This document shows, piece by piece, positions 21,613-32,030 of a stretch of 64,000 bases of DNA (the stretch's first letter is position 1; each line of letters starts with the position of its first letter). The notes under the pieces are model-generated. The model was not told the origin of the DNA. It ran no database searches and worked only from the letters and a program-made list of their open reading frames with translations. Origin of the DNA: Galerina marginata (taxonomy: Eukaryota > Basidiomycota > Agaricomycetes > Agaricales > Galerinaceae); contig JAECYW010000009.1 in NCBI GenBank assembly GCA_023014335.1, forward strand, positions 2,914,001-2,978,000, written 5' to 3'. The position numbers were made by a program, and so were the translations under genes.

Positions 21613-24385
21613 TTTCTTTCAAAGAACCGTGATTCTGCATGTTATGACGAATGCGATTCGTGTCCTTGAACCAGGTCTGCTTTTCGAAACCGCCTACTCC
21701 GCCAACATTTCTTAAAATATCCTTAGATGGCACCGAGCGGCAAATCATTAAGGATATGGATGGCAACATGCCGCGCCCCAAAATTCGCACTTGCAGCATC
21801 TCCGACCCTTTTGTTTTGATCATACGAGAGGATGACTCGATTGGGCTGTTCATTGGCGAAACGGAACGTGGAAAGATTAGGCGGAAGGATATGTCACCCA
21901 TGGGCGACAAGGTGTGTCCGAATTCCAGATTCTTCTCTCATTTTCATACTAAGTTTTTTCAGACTTCGCGATATCTGACCTGGTGTTTCTATTCCGATGC
22001 GACTGGCCTATTTGAAAATCACTATGAAACCACTGTCTCTCCGGCTGGAGCAACGTCCACACTTCAAGCTGCGGTTAACGCGGGGAGCAAGAGTCAATGG
22101 TTGATTTTAATGCGTCCTCAAGGTGTTATGGAGGTATGATTCTCGGTTCTAGCTACCTCCTGCCTTTTTTTAATGAAACTCGATAGATATGGACTCTGCC
22201 TAAGTTGGCATTGGCATTTTCGACGGACGGGCTTTCCACTTTGCAGAATGTCCTCGCCGATTCTCATGACCCTCCTGCGGTTTCATCGCCACAGGACCCT
22301 CCACGGAAACCCCAGGATCGCGATGTCGAGCAACTTCTTCTTGCGCCTATTGGAGAGAGTTCGCCTAGACCTCATCTTTGTGTACGTCTTCGTGTTGTGT
22401 TTGAGACTCGCACTCTAAAATATTGTCAATTCCAGATCTTTTTACGTTCCTGCCTGCTCATTGTATATGAAGTAGTGCCAGCCAGCGAGAATCCAGAGCC
22501 AGTTGAAAATTTCAGGCCCTCGCATTTGAAAATCATATTTGTTAAAATTTCCTCCATGGCGTTTGAAATCCAGTGACAGGAAGAAACCGAAAAGAGTACC
22601 TTTGCGGAGCAAAAGAAAATATCGCGGAATTTCATACCTTTTGTCACAAGCCCCACACCTGGCACCACATTTTCTGGAGTTTTCTTCACCGGTGATCGGC
22701 CCAACTGGATTCTTGCTGGCAACAAAAGTGGGGTGCAGATCTACCCATCAGGCCACAGTGTGGTACACGCCTTTACTGCCTGTTCGCTATGGGAGTCTAA
22801 GGGCGATTTCCTTCTATACCGAGGAGGTGCGTCCGCTTGTCTATAATGTCTTCAGGAAGCTAAATATCTACCTATAGGGTCCAAGTCTGCTTGAATGGGT
22901 GCCAAATTTCCAACTTGATGGACCTTTACCCTCACGTTCAATACCCCGAGGCCGGTCGTACTCGAATGTTTTATTCGACCCTTCGACCTCTTTAATTGTC
23001 GCAGCATCTACTTTGCAAGCGAAATTCACATCATACGACAAAGACGGAAACAGAGTTTGGGAACCTGACGGTCTGTCCATGACTAAATTTTAACCCGGAA
23101 GTTGAATGAAAGCTTACTGCCCCGCTGTAGCTGCTAACATTGCTGATCCTGTGTGTGACTGCTCGACCCTTGAACTAATATCACCTGACCACTGGATAAC
23201 CTTGGACGGGTGAGATGAACGCCTTGAGCTGGGTCTAACGCGAGTAATCCTAATACATGTCGTCACAGCTTCGAGTTTGCCACAAACGAGTACATCAACG
23301 ACCTGGCCAGTGTCACTCTTGAAACGTCGAGCACTGAAAGTGGGAGCAAGGATTTCATTGTTGGCACGAGCATCGATCGTGGGCAAGACCTCGCAGTCAA
23401 AGGCGCAGTTCATCATATTACGTCTTACCCCAAATTTGCGATCTTGATCGAGATAATCTTTAGACATACATTTTTGAAATCGTTGAAGTCGTGCCGGATC
23501 CAGCTCTGGCGCCTAGGCGGTGGTATAAGCTTCGTCTTCGCTGCCGAGACGACGCCAAGGGACCCGTCACTGCCGTCTGCAGTTTTTCTGGCTACCTCGT
23601 TTCATCTATGGGTCAAAAGGTCAAGGCCATTTCATTCAGAACTATGCCCGGTTTCCATTCTTATTAATGAAACTTTCTCTCGCCAATCATTCAGGTCTTT
23701 GTACGCGCTTTTGATTCGGACAAATGCCTCGTGGGTGTCGCATTCATGGACGTCGGTGTCTACGTGACCTCCCTTTGCACCCTGAAAAACTGGCTTCTCA
23801 TCGGTGATGCTGTGAAGAGTGTCATGTTTGTAGCTTTTCAGGTAAGGTTCACTGTCCTTTGTCCTCAGGTATTTCAAGTTCCTCACTCTTGTTCCAAACA
23901 GGAGGATCCCTGTAGCTCATCCTTCTCGCCAAAGACACCCAATGTGTTTGTCTGACTTCCGCCGAATTCTTCTTTACCAACGGCGAGCTTTCAATAGTCA
24001 CTGGCGACTAAGACGGTAATCTGCGAGTTTACAAGTATAAGGTGAATGCAACCTTGTCCGGCCTGTAGTGATATCGCGACTGACCCTAGTGAATTGTTTC
24101 AGATCCGGATTCCAATGATGGACGAAGCCTTCTTCTCCGCACGGAATTCCATGCACAAAGTGAATTCCGGACCACGACCACTATAGCTCGTCGAACGAAA
24201 GAAGATCCTGACATTCCTCTGTCGAAATTATTGATGGGTAAGTTTTGTTTGCAAGCTTTCCTCATCGCCCCCACTAATCAACGGTTGAAGGCTCACCGGA
24301 CGGCTCCCTGACTTCTCTCACGACTGTCGAAGAACACGCTTACAAACACTTGCAGCTTCTTCAAGGTCAACTGACACGGAATATA
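21613..24385 (+). pseudogene. CFT1: CFT1 / CPSF-A subunit, C-terminal fragment
   Basis: Starts inside CFT1 at QRTVILHVMTNAIRVLEP and continues with DGNMPRPKIRTCSISDPFVL, EDDSIGLFIGETERGKIRRK, WLILMRPQGVMEVWTLPKL, EQLLLAPIGESSPRPHLCV, SGVFFTGDRPNWILAGNK, GPVTAVCSFSGYLVSSMGQK, VFVRAFDSDKCLVGVAFMDV, LKNWLLIGDAVKSVMFVAFQ and DGSLTSLTTVEEHAYKHLQL, ending at LLQGQLTRNI. This is the CPSF_A beta-propeller half of the subunit. Many introns keep GT-AG ends at plausible exon borders. Several frameshifts and an in-frame TAA (24,009-24,011, in the otherwise conserved VTGD-GNLR segment) show it is dead. About 100 residues are missing before it and the last 70 or so after it; at about 24,385 the sequence switches to the flank of the 870-residue gene. 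Confidence 0.85.
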
Positions 24386-24620
24386 TTATTTCCAACGTTT
24401 CTATGTAGTTTCCGTAGGTTATGTACTGATAAGGTGGACATTGGCAGAATCCCGCACAGCAAGTACCTCACTAATTGGGGAGTGGAGATTGTCACTGATT
24501 GTAGGCAAGTGGTAAATACAAAAATAGGACAAGCATATGCAATGCGACAACAAGATGACAAATGATAAAATCATACAAATTACAGGAGCAACAATGGTGA
24601 AGGGGTAAGGTATCCACATT

Positions 24621-27287
24621 TCAAAACCGAGCATTAGATTGTTCACAAAGGCACTTAGAGACCTTCCTCCAAACACCTGAAGTTTTCAGTTTGGACCGCC
24701 ATTCAGTTGGGTTCAGTGGAACACCAGCCTTTTGGTCCCCATCTTGGATGTCTTTGAGGCGGTCTTGATACCAGGTCTCATCCATCTCTGTCCAATGGCC
24801 CCAATTATAAGAATTATTCTTGTTGTCCCATTGTGAAGGCAGTGGCCACCATGACAGCATTGTGATTTGATCTCCATAACCTAACAGAATTAAGCAATTC
24901 AGAGAAGGTTATATTCCTCACAGACTGGCCATACCTGTAAAACAGTAATGCAGTCCACAAATCACTTCAAGCTCTTGTTGTGTTAATGCATCATCCCAGT
25001 AAGTAATGCCGGAGGTTGCTGTAAATGAGTACCCAAGACGATGGACAGTAACTGCTGATGAAGGCCCAAAGCCAGCAGACTCAATCCCCATATGCTCCCG
25101 AGCAAGGCGACCAATTATTCCACCATGGAGAAGAGCTGCGCGACCACGAGGAGTGGCTAATAAACGTCCACGGTGTGCAATATATGATGCATAATCTGCA
25201 GGTCCAAATTTATGATTGGCAACACGTCGAGGTATTTTGGTTTCAATTGTGTTGAAGGAAATAGTTGATGGGAGGGGATCAAGTTCCAAGAGGGTATGGA
25301 AATGAATTCCGTTGTTAACAAGCCGTTGAGCTACTATTGCAGCAGTTGGAGGCTGTTTGCAACTTGAGAGATTCCTCAAAACATAGAGGGCATTTGCTGA
25401 TGTTGTCACTACAATATGCCATGCTGATGCTTCACGTAGTAAGGCATTGTCCAAGAGGAAGAGGCAATCACTGAGTTTCGAGAACCCACAAACTTGGACA
25501 GGTGTCAAATAATGACGATTGCCTGGCAAAAGGTCAAATTCAGACATTATTGGTCTGGTCTTTTGCAAGCGGCGGATGAAAGATATGATAGGACCAGTAA
25601 GACCAGGCACAGGAGGATACCAGTTACCTGGGCAGAGGCCAACTGACTTCAAGCATTCATCCCAGTCCTCAAGATTGATTGCAGCTGGGTCATTGAGAGG
25701 GACTGGAAGAGGCCCAACAAAACCAAATCTCTGGACCAGATACTCATAGACATCAAACTCGCCAATGGGAAGAACCAGACTGCCTTGTGAGGCCAGACAA
25801 AATGGAGCAACATCTGTTGCATAAGAATGACTGGTCGAGTTGTGAGAAATCTGCTTATCAATATATGCCTGGCACTCCCTCTGGGCAGTACCAGGATCAA
25901 CAGAGGGTTCGACGACGACATCGTCATCGTCGTCATCATGAATGCCGGGTTCTTCATAACAGGGATCGGCATCTCCAAAAAATTTGCAAACATCCCAGAC
26001 ATCGCCAAAGGAATCATATATCCTCTGAGTACTTGTGTAATTTCCGAGAATATCTTCGCTCTCATCCTTGGAAACACGCCGACGAACAAGCTCTATCGTC
26101 CCTCCTTCACTCCAGTCCCAACTAAAGACATCACCTGAAGACAATGAAAGGTTCCTCTCACGACTGAGACGAATCTGGCGTTTTTGCGGAGTTTCTTCAA
26201 CCAAAAGTTGTGCATTGCGATTCTCGCGAGCTTTAAAGAAAGCCTCCCAAGGCTTCGATGCAAGGTAGGCATTTTTTGCCGTTTCATACGCTCGATCAAA
26301 ATCTTGATCAAAACCTCGATCAAAATCTTGAGGGTCTCCTCGATATGGACTTGGTGGTGACGGATAAGAGGTTGACAAATGCAATGTGGCAGGGACCGCT
26401 GGGAGTGAGGAGGATGGTGCCTTTGATATGAAAGTCGTTGCAGCTTGCAGAATGTGTGCAGGTGGCTGTAAATGCTGTAACTTGAGATTTCCTGAGCCCC
26501 AGTAATACCAGACGGATATATTCCAATAATAGAACCACTCCACTGGCGGTTGGTCAGGCTGTGGATGAAGGACATTCAAAAAGGTACCAACGCGGGGACA
26601 AAATGAGGAGAAATCGCAGACGATCGAGGACTGTAAGGAGCTCAACCACCCCTGTGGGATTCCCGCTTTGGCGAGAATACTGAACCAATCTACACCGTTG
26701 TCGGTTTCAGTCCGGGTTTCAATATCAGCAATTTTACTTGAAATTAGTGTCATCCACATTATGAACCAGTCGCGAGAGGCTGCGACACGAAGACGAGCAG
26801 CACGATGGCTTTTGAAAGACTTTTTAAAACCAAGCAAAGATGGGGGGATTGGATTGAGTGCTGCTCGGGCTCGTAACGCAGACCCGACATGCAACAAGTG
26901 TGCAACCATGATGAGGGTACCCTCAAGGTCCAGCCATTGATCAATTTTTCTGGTTCTAAGGGCATACCGGTCATCTTCAGCAGGGCCAATGTGTTCCACG
27001 ATATCCCGAAGACAATCGAACACCCCATCAAAAGAAGGTCGGACAGGTATAAATGAGAGATAGTGATAAGGCTTTGTCCACCATCGAGGTGACAGAAATG
27101 TGTCGAATCGAAGTTTACGGAGGTGAAAGAGATATTCATCGGAAGGCCCAGGGACTACTGGAACCTCGACTGTGCGAGAGGAGTTTGGCGAATAGAATAT
27201 GTCGCCGGCGGCACTGAGGAAAGCATGACCCGAGGAATGATTGAGGCTCTTTGGTGTGTAGAAACTGCCTCTGCGTACACTAGACAT
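24621..27287 (-). CDS. Unknown protein of a multi-copy agaricomycete family, 870 aa
   Basis: Two exons (27,287-24,935 and 24,880-24,621) with a clean GT-AG phase-1 intron give an uninterrupted 870-residue protein. I do not recognise a catalytic domain. The layout is: Ser-rich start, WWTKPYHYLSFIPVRP with FDGVFDCLRDIVEHIGPAED, a helical part with AASRDWFIMWMTLISSKIAD, GIPQGWLSSLQSSIVCDFSS, WYYWG, an Asp-rich linker (DDDDDDVVVE, about residue 450), a middle domain with GFVGPLPVPLNDP and LTPVQVCGFSKLSDCLFL, and a conserved end SWWPLPSQWDNKNNSYNWGH. This order resembles a large family of hypothetical proteins dispersed in mushroom genomes. That abundance and its position between repeats suggest a mobile-element passenger, but no function can be assigned. 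Its first 53 codons and 5' flank are duplicated inverted at 8,969-9,127. Confidence 0.8.
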
Positions 27288-28651
27288 TCTTTAGAATAGA
27301 TTAGATCATAGATAAATGATACTAAATGATATAGAGCTTACATACATGGATGTAAGTATTGGCGCGGGTAGGTGGTGGATGTAGACGATCGTCTGAAAAA
27401 AGACATTGTAAGAAACCATTAGTTAAAGTGAATTCTTTGATACTTACAACGGAAAATAATGGCTTCGCAAAGATACCCTTCGAAACACCAGACTAAGCTA
27501 TGGGACTCGATAGCCAAATACTTAGTACTTTGGGCAACCAGAGCACAAATTCGTTTGGGCAACCAAGAGTTCCAAAACACGCTAGTGACGCCTATGAGTT
27601 GAAATCACTCAATTGAGCGTTGAGTGTAAAACCGCGACGTGGATTGACGCTATCAAACCAAAATTGGCTTAAATGAGGTGAAATAGGCAAAGAGTCTGAA
27701 GACGTGTTCTGGATAACCAGAACACGTCGGAAAGCTGAGAGATAATAAAAGAATCATAGAGAGCTCGAGTCGAGACAACGGAGTCGACTATTTGTCACCA
27801 CCTTCCTGGACAAACAACCGTGACTCGCTGCCACTCGATCCACCTTACTCGCGATCGCTCCTTTCTCGTATTCCAGTTTCCACTCGGCATCGACCTTCGA
27901 TTGGATTTCAACATTCCTCTGGTGCCCAGAGCAATGTGTGTCTTCAAGTTACGGATAAACTTACCACCGCTTATCGGTTGCTCTGGTTTCCCAGACGTCA
28001 ATTTCACGCAATTTCACTTCAAATTATTGGTGGCACTAGCTGTGAAATCTTCGTCTAGTAAGTACATTGCTCCCTACTACAACTAGATCCTACTTATTGT
28101 ACTGAGCGATCACAGGGAAGGCTAAGTCAGGACTCAGGCTTAGCTTGCAGGAAGAGAACCGTGAGGCTTGCGTACCAGGCCTTATCATAAAAGCTATTCG
28201 AAAGGCCTCTAATAGCGGGTCTGGCCCTCGCTTTTGCCGTTGGCAGTCGAACTCGAGGATTTCCTACCGATCGAATGACGAAAGTTTTCCGAGAGGTGTT
28301 TACGCCCTCTTCGCCGATCTCATCCGAGGTTGTGCCACCCAGACCAAGCTGTCTCGAGACTTGCCAGAGGAATTACCATACACCGTCCTTAGTGCCGTCT
28401 GGCTTGACTGCATTCCCTCTGTGATCATGATCCTCCCTGCAGCCATTGATGACGACCATCTGAAACCTGTTCACCTTTCAAACGGTTTCCGCATAGTCAA
28501 CAGTGCCGAGCTCTTGGTGTAGGCAACGTTGCACCGGAGGGCAACATTGTCAAGGTCAAGGGATATGTTTACTGCCAGGGGCAGCGCGTGATGGAAGTGG
28601 TCTGCGCGTTCTTATACCGTGGCCGCTTCGTTGACTATGAGAACACTTTCG
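27129..28651. repeat. Inverted repeat A, right arm (1.52 kb)
   Basis: Reverse complement of 7,605-9,127 (coordinates add to 36,256). It contains the start of the 870-residue gene, the shared upstream DNA with a palindrome at 27,704-27,725, and the first part of the FAS fragment. This arm is the more complete one on the gene side, so it is the likely source. The four observed differences from the left arm (28,564, 28,573, 28,638, 28,647) all read T here and C there on the plus strand. Confidence 0.9.
27430..27560 (-). promoter_or_regulatory. Upstream region with direct GGTTGCCCAAA repeats
   Basis: About 200-260 bp upstream of the 870-residue gene, the minus strand carries two direct copies of GGTTGCCCAAA about 25-28 bp apart (also in the left arm at about 8,692-8,728). 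They could be binding sites of the gene or of its element. No TATA box is obvious. Confidence 0.3.
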
Positions 28652-29160
28652 ACAGAACTGAGGAGCCCGGCTATAGTACTCTTTTGGCGAACCACGCTGC
28701 AGTGGGCGATTTGGATTTCAAGGAGTGGTTTGTTGGGAAAATTCGGCTTCACCCATCCTTGCCGGAATTTGCATCCAGTGTCGAGCTGCCTTCAAGTGCA
28801 GGACGGCCTTCCGCAATTTCGTGAAATGCCCACCAGACCGCATTATTGCGTACGCTTAATTGCTTTATAAATTCTCGTCACATTTTTCTTATCAGACATA
28901 ATTTATGTAGATACTACGTTGACTTTGTAGGCATGGTTCTTCCTGGCGACCCACTGGAAGGCAAGCCCCGTCACATCGGCATGCGCGATGACAACATCGT
29001 TGCTAATATCGAGACCACGGTCAAACGGTGTTACAAAGCTCGGCTGAGGTTTCTCAACCTACCGCTGTTTACGTTAAGGTTCCCTGGAGCCCAGTATAGG
29101 TCAACACCTACACAACATCTCACCAGCGGCCCGCGCTGTCTTGGATGGCGCTGATGCCCA
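28145..29160 (+). pseudogene. Fungal fatty acid synthase, second fragment (dehydratase to transferase)
   Basis: Plus-strand FAS pieces: KPVHLSNGFRIVNSAELL, IVKVKGYVYCQGQRVMEVV, AFLYRGRFVDYENTFD with RTEEPGYSTLL-AAVGDL-FKEWF (to about 28,730), then after a large deletion YYVDFVGMVLPGDPLEGK and PRHIGMRDDNIVANIETT (about 28,915-29,020), and frame-shifted VSQPTAVYV and ARAV-DGADAHLMAVY, ending near 29,156. The start up to the DYENTF codons is identical to the minus-strand fragment at 8,111-7,605 (inverted repeat A). The other FAS fragment resumes with YGFSIV at about 7,180, the very codons at which this one stops. Frameshifts and deletions make it non-functional. Confidence 0.8.
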
Positions 29161-29965
29161 TCTCATGGCCGTCTATTCTAAACATAGGACCTTTCGAGCC
29201 AAATTTGTTTCTCGATGCCCACTGCTGGAACGGCTATGGCTTTGTGACTGGACAAAGTCTGCGTTTTTGTGGCACAGGACCGTCTCAGGGAGAGAAATTT
29301 CGAAAGTGTATGCGAGTATGTAATTTTTCCCTCTGACAAATACTCGAGTATGACAGGTACTTACTGCGTTTTTATCTAGCTATAGCTGGATTTTTACACT
29401 CCGATGCCGTAGATGACTATTGTGCTGTGTTTACAAATTCTGGCCGTTTTCATCGGATTATAATCCTTCTATTTTCCAAGTCCCTCGGTGTATTAGTATA
29501 TTCGCCGCTTTATATCACGATTGTTAGACATTGTCGCTTTCCAAACATCGCAGTCTGTCTGCGAGCGAGAAAGCATTCAATGACATGTCCTTTGTCGCCG
29601 TGTCTGTGATGAATTCGTCTAGGATAATTTTGAAGAGGATCCCTTGATAACCATAAGAGGACCGTTGTCCGACCGGGCAGGCTATTTACCGTGGCTACGC
29701 ACCGAGGTTTGCTTTGCCGGGGTTGCACCATTGGAGCCTGCTTAACTATGAACGATGGAGTTGCGCAGTCAATTCGTCCTCGACTCGTTTAACGAAGATT
29801 CATTTTCACCCACTGGCAAGCGTTGGAGGATATTGCGGATGTGGGCTCACCCAACTCTCACCCCACTCGTTCACCAAAACTACTCAGCAAGCTGCAGTTT
29901 GATCGCAGCAGCTACTTAGAGCCTGGTCGGTAACCCGATCGTCGGGCGAATTTGTGAAAGTAATC
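29161..29965. other. No supported gene
   Basis: Short frames only. A plus-strand frame just after FAS (29,145-29,336) contains a protein-like stretch (LFLDAHCWNGYGFVTGQS) that is not part of FAS and was not identified. Confidence 0.4.
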
Positions 29966-30110
29966 GAACCAGTGCTGCCGCCACAGCGCAGTCAGTGTGA
30001 ATTCGAAGCGACTCTGACTGCACTGCAGCTGTGAGATTTCAAACTCAGTCACACTGCTGCCGGCACAGCGAGGCGACTATGACTTCACTGTGAGATTTCA
30101 AACTCCTTCT
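29966..30110. repeat. Short degenerate tandem repeat
   Basis: Two copies, about 60 bp apart, of a unit containing gctgccgccacagcg / gctgccggcacagcg, a CACTGCA block and gtgagatttcaaactc (30,031-30,046 and 30,090-30,105). Confidence 0.7.
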
Positions 30111-30739
30111 CACTGCACAGCGTATCACATACTCCCGTGTGGAGCTCGAGTACTCTGCAGTCCTCCGATCAACGAACGCTTGAAGTTCATAAACCCTTTC
30201 CCTTTGCTGGCTAATGTTGCCAACTTGGTCTCCGCCGCTCGCAATGGCCCTTCGTCGTTGTTTCAAACATTCTTCGCTCGTTTTCTAGGATGTTCCTCAG
30301 TGTCCACTAGGCCATCAACAATGATCTCATTTCTATTCAATTTGGCTGATACTTAAGTGAGTTACCATTGGTACATCAACTTTATTCACCCCATGTCGAA
30401 CCTCCCTGTACTCTGCAATACGTGCAAACGGCCAACTGGGACGCGCTCTTGTGCTCGCAATTCGGCATATCCAACCTGGCCTCTACAGTTTCAAACCCCT
30501 CATCGACCTACTCAGCATTACAATCTCTCAATTCATTTACTCCTCGCTCATATGTTCCTGCAATGCCATACTACAGTTCTTATCCTTCACAGATGTATGA
30601 TCCCAGGTTCCTTGGACTTCCTATGCCGTCAACAAGGCACCCGCCTCCTCTACTAGTACTTCAATCATCGCACATTCCGATTCAGTCGGAGGCTACACAG
30701 ATGCGACAATCCCACAATCCCGGAAGTGCGACCAATAAT

Positions 30740-32030
30740 GCATTAATAATGCATCAAATTGTGGGACAATGATGGAGGACCTTGAATGTCTCCTTCAAGA
30801 GATGGGGATTCCTTTTGATACCGAAGGCAATCGTAAACGTTGGGATTTCATTTTACTTGACAGATGTTATAGGGTCTGAAATTATTCTAGATGCTTCCCT
30901 CGCGTTGTCAACATTGCTGCCAAAGCCTCTCTCAAGGAGCTTTCGAAATCAGCTCCCGAACTATCCAAGGACGAGGCACCCTATATATGGGAGCGTAACG
31001 AAAATGATTACGCGTACGGAAAGGCACTTGAAAGCGACGTTGTTGGGAAGGCTTGTTCACTGGTCAGTACCTGCCGTGCGACTAAATTATTGTAGGCCAT
31101 TGACGTCTTTCTCAACAAGGTAAAATACAAGGACATTCACCGCCGTCTTCTCGACGACACCGAGCTGTAAGTTTTGCGTGACATTGCCTCGTTTTTGAAG
31201 TTCCACATGCAGTGCTGACCCTGCTTTGTGCAGAGAAGACGCCGACACTTTCAGCTGTTCTTCCTACCTATGAAGATCTTCTGGAGATGTTACGTGCATA
31301 TCGTGTCATTTGCCCGCAACTAAAACGCGCCATTTCCATATGTATTGCAAAGATTGAAGAATACGTCAACAAGTCGCGGAAAACGCGGGTTTATGCACTT
31401 GCCATGAGTACGTTCACCATTGTTTGTCATATGATAACTAACTGAAGATCACTGGACTCAAGAAGAACATCAAGCTGCGAAGAATTGGATGCTCAGCGCA
31501 GTAAGTCTTAATTTCCTTATGTGACCCTTCCTGACCAATAGATATGTAGATGTTTGACTATCAAAAAGCCAACCTTACTTCTCCGACCGCATCTCGTCAG
31601 CCCACGAATTCAGACTCATGTGGAACTTTACGGCAAAGGCAACTTGTGTGCCTCCAGTTACCACAAAGAAAGCTAACAAAAAGCTTGGCCGTCTTCTGAC
31701 CGAGGATTTAAGTGAATAGGAAATGGATTCACCATTCACGTCGAACCTCGACGACGTTGACGAGGTTCCAAATGGAATGTCTATTACAAAGTTGTGGGGG
31801 GTACGACATTTCGTATTTCTACTGAAGAATTGTTAATGAACTACTTACTCTAGATTAATTGGTCTCGTTTCCCTGTCTGGGCATCCTCAGTATCGAGTGA
31901 GCGGGCATTCTCCTCAGCTGGGATCACCGACTGCAAGGTAATATCGTCGAGGCCCTGCAATTCTTGAAATCCCTGCTCCGCAAGGAACTGATAACTGGTG
32001 AACTGCAACCCCTGGTGAACTGCAACCCTC
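30740..32030 (+). pseudogene. hAT transposase, decayed
   Basis: Pieces in hAT order: NNASNCGTMMEDLECLLQEM followed by GIPFDTEGNR; then CFPRVVNIAAKASLKELS, DVVGKACSLVSTCRATK, LPTYEDLLEMLRAYRVICPQ, KIEEYVNKSRKTRVYALAM; and the C-terminal dimerisation motif WASSVSSERAFSSAGIT with GNIVEALQFLKSLLRKELIT (31,850-32,010). Between them are stops, frameshifts and insertions, so no protein can be made. The preceding open frame 30,368-30,772 is Pro/Ser-rich and could include its N-terminal region. This is a different hAT lineage from the fragments at 10.5 kb and 52.6 kb, judged by its SSERAFSSAGIT motif. Confidence 0.75.

Noticed and set aside
21086..21910. 274-codon minus-strand open frame
   Set aside because: Its first third is antisense to well-supported CFT1 exons, and the rest is low-complexity Ser/Arg/Thr-rich without motifs; GC-rich DNA there gives long frames on both strands.
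25649..26575. Several 100-160-codon frames overlapping the 870-residue gene
   Set aside because: They are shadows in other frames of a gene with conserved blocks and a clean intron.
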